From Oscillospiraceae bacterium (lineage in GTDB: Bacteria > Bacillota > Clostridia > Oscillospirales > Acutalibacteraceae), in NCBI GenBank assembly GCA_009783605.1, contig WRDE01000133.1, forward strand, positions 1 to 6,106: 6,106 nucleotides of DNA, read 5' to 3'. The position numbers were made by a program, and so were the translations under genes. Below the pieces are notes generated by a model. The model worked only from the letters and a program-made list of their open reading frames with translations, was not told where the DNA came from and did no database searches. Shown piece after piece: positions 4,770-6,106 of this stretch. Numbering within the stretch: the stretch's first letter is position 1; each line of letters opens with the position of its first letter.

Positions 4770-6106
4770 TTATTTATTGTTCATTTCATTATGAATTATG
4801 CATTGTGCATTATGCATTTCCATAAGCCCCCGCTCGGCCAGCGCCGCGTACCGGGATTTTTTGTCGCGGATCCACGGCTCAATCGGCGGGAGTATCCCGA
4901 AATTGGCGCCCATCGGCTGGAAATCGGTTACGGTCGGGTCACGAGCGGAAGCATCGCTTCCGCTGATATACCCTGCCAGCGCCCCCATCATGGTGGTTTT
5001 CGGCAGAATCAGCTCCGGCTTCCCCTGCACCGCCCGCACCATATTGATCCCGGCCAGGATGCCGGACGCGGCGGATTCCATATACCCCTCCACGCCGGTG
5101 ATCTGCCCGGCGAAAAACAGTTGACAGTTGACGACAGACCGCGTACGGTCTGTGTTTGACAGTTGACAGTTATCGGTTGCTTTTTGATTTATTGCTCCTG
5201 ATTGTTTCCGAAACCGGTAGCCGGGAGTGAGCAGTCTCGGCGAATCTATAAAGGTGTTGCGGTGCATGACGCCGTGGCGCATGTATTCGGCGTTTTTCAG
5301 CGCCGGGATCAGGCCGAAAACGCGTTTTTGTTCGGGAAATTTCAGGTTGGTCTGGAAACCGACTAAGTTATACAGCGACCCGGCGGCGTTTTCCCGCCGC
5401 AGCTGGAGGTTGGCCCAGGGGCGGTGGCCGGTTCGCGGATCCCGCAGCCCCACCGGCTTCATCGGGCCAAACCGGATGGCGTCGGCGCCGCGTTTGGCCA
5501 GCACCTCGATCGGCATACACCCCTCATAGATCTGCTGTTTATCAAATGCCGCCAGCGGCGCGGTTTCGGCTGCTATCAGCGCCGCGTGGAAGGCCTCGTA
5601 TTCGGCTTTGTTCAGCGGGCAGTTGAGATAGTCGCCCGGACCATCGTCGTAGCGGGAGGAGAAAAAGGCGTGTTCGCTGTCCACGCTTTCGGCGGCCACG
5701 ATGGGGGCGGCGGCGTCGAAGAAACTGAGCGCGCCGCCGCAGAGACGGCGGATATCCGCCGCCAGCGAATCGCTGGTCAACGGTCCCGCGGCGATAATGG
5801 CCGGGCCGGCCGGGACGGTTTCCGCCTCCCGACGGACTACCTCTATCAGCGGATGGGCGGCAATCGCCGCGGTCATCCGCTCCGAAAACAACAGCCTGTC
5901 CACCGCCAGCGCGCCGCCGGCCGGCACCGCGCAGGTATCGGCGACTTGCAGACACAGCGAACCCAATATCCGCATCTCGGCTTTCAGCAGCCCGGCGGCG
6001 GAATCGGTGCGGGCGGCTTTCAGTGAATTGGAGCAGACCAATTCGGCGAAGCCCGGCAGCTGGTGGGCCGGCGACCGCTTGTCCGGTTTCATCTCATAGA
6101 GGACGA
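4770..6106 (-). CDS. trmFO: Folate/FAD-dependent tRNA (uracil-54-C5)-methyltransferase TrmFO (N-terminus beyond window)
   Basis: TrmFO uses methylenetetrahydrofolate and FADH2 to make 5-methyluridine at position 54 of the tRNA T-loop. The reading frame is open to the window edge; the Rossmann GxGxxG segment, roughly 30 residues, lies outside. Numbering from the Met at 6092, FAELVCSNSLKAA (15-27) holds the cysteine equivalent to Cys53 of Bacillus TrmFO. YEGCMPIEVLAKRG (189-202) holds the second conserved cysteine. FGPMKPVGL, NLVGFQTNLKFPEQ and HRNTFIDSP follow. LFFAGQITGVEGYMESAASG (325-344) is the C-terminal FAD-site block, and FQPMGANFG is at 391-399. Three segments are unlike the family: about 25 extra residues before LFFAGQ, SGSDASA at 377-383, and a tail MHNAQCIIHNEMNNK. 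All three are encoded by palindromic or heptamer repeats and all keep the frame. The enzyme is probably active, since the motifs are intact. Confidence 0.97.
   Translation of the reverse strand, partial: VLYEMKPDKRSPAHQLPGFAELVCSNSLKAARTDSAAGLLKAEMRILGSLCLQVADTCAVPAGGALAVDRLLFSERMTAAIAAHPLIEVVRREAETVPAGPAIIAAGPLTSDSLAADIRRLCGGALSFFDAAAPIVAAESVDSEHAFFSSRYDDGPGDYLNCPLNKAEYEAFHAALIAAETAPLAAFDKQQIYEGCMPIEVLAKRGADAIRFGPMKPVGLRDPRTGHRPWANLQLRRENAAGSLYNLVGFQTNLKFPEQKRVFGLIPALKNAEYMRHGVMHRNTFIDSPRLLTPGYRFRKQSGAINQKATDNCQLSNTDRTRSVVNCQLFFAGQITGVEGYMESAASGILAGINMVRAVQGKPELILPKTTMMGALAGYISGSDASARDPTVTDFQPMGANFGILPPIEPWIRDKKSRYAALAERGLMEMHNAQCIIHNEMNNK
4780..4818. repeat. Heptamer array encoding the TrmFO C-terminal tail
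   Basis: Seven-base blocks cattatg-aattatg-cattgtg-cattatg-catt at 4787-4818, with a degenerate ttcattt before them. On the minus strand this encodes the tail MHNAQCIIHNE of TrmFO, just before its TAA stop (4770-4772). The unit differs from that of the neighbouring array at 4711-4745. Confidence 0.85.
4944..4964. repeat. 21-base palindrome in frame inside trmFO
   Basis: The arms agcggaagc (4944-4952) and gcttccgct (4956-4964) are perfect reverse complements around a 3-base centre. The palindrome is exactly seven codons in the trmFO frame and encodes SGSDASA between YI and RDPTVTD-FQPM. From memory of the family, about seven residues normally separate YI from FQPM; here there are fourteen, so the palindrome looks like an exact insertion. 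Confidence 0.75.
5117..5205. repeat. Composite heptamer-palindrome insertion in frame inside trmFO
   Basis: Two tracts of the heptamer gacagtt (acagttgacagttgac at 5117-5132; ttgacagttgacagt at 5156-5170) flank a palindrome, ACAGACCG-CGTA-CGGTCTGT (5134-5153). An AT-rich stretch with spaced tgatt motifs 14 bases apart follows to about 5205. On the minus strand the whole encodes QSGAINQKAT and NCQLSNTDRTRSVVNCQ, directly before LFFAGQ. The reading frame is kept. The right boundary is uncertain by about ten bases. Confidence 0.85.

Noticed and set aside
4760..4770. TAGAAT on the minus strand as a -10 box for plsX
   Set aside because: The -10 match is fair, but the hexamer 17 bases upstream (GAAATG) does not resemble TTGACA.
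5121..5168. TTGACA hexamers as -35 promoter elements
   Set aside because: They are the heptamer unit itself, on the strand opposite to trmFO, and no good -10 box stands about 17 bases downstream.
5542..5955. 137-codon minus-strand ORF inside trmFO
   Set aside because: It lies in another frame of the well-supported trmFO and is Arg/Gly-rich low-complexity sequence.

Overview
The window is about 6.1 kb of ordinary housekeeping sequence, with every gene on the minus strand. Read in the direction of transcription (right to left), the order is trmFO (5' end outside the window), plsX, an unrecognised 158-codon ORF, rnc and smc (3' end outside the window). The plsX...rnc-smc order, a folate/FAD-type TrmFO and a canonical bacterial Smc head suggest a Gram-positive bacterium of the Clostridia type, with GC-rich coding sequence. 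An uncultured Oscillospirales-like genome is my best guess. This is inference from gene content and repeat style; there is no rRNA or other decisive marker.

Layout: 1-2138 smc (N-terminal head, first coiled coil, whole hinge, start of second coil); 2139-2241 repeat-filled gap; 2242-2922 rnc; 2923-3084 gap with a large inverted repeat; 3085-3561 orf158; 3562-3698 gap with repeats; 3699-4688 plsX; 4689-4769 gap with repeats; 4770-6106 trmFO. Each gene whose start is visible has a good Shine-Dalgarno site. I see no convincing rho-independent terminator or sigma-A promoter, so co-transcription is plausible but unproven. TrmFO modifies tRNA uridine 54, PlsX starts phospholipid synthesis, RNase III processes dsRNA and Smc organises the chromosome. 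They are growth functions sharing a locus rather than one pathway.

The unusual content is the repeats. All four gaps, and the inside of trmFO, carry short arrays with a 7-base period. The heptamer differs at each place (AATGCTG, AATATCT, AACTCAG, AATTGCA, AATTATG, AACTGTC when phased alike). At three loci the arrays flank or sit beside palindromic cores. They reach or cross the stop codons of trmFO, plsX and orf158 and lie directly behind that of rnc, so several C-terminal tails are repeat-encoded. Two palindromic insertions sit in frame inside trmFO: about 25 extra residues just before the conserved LFFAGQITGVEGY motif, and exactly 7 codons made of a 21-base palindrome. The rnc leader holds two head-to-head REP-like units that would give a 26-bp perfect RNA stem upstream of the RNase III start. 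No CRISPR array, tRNA, rRNA, transposase or defence gene is present.
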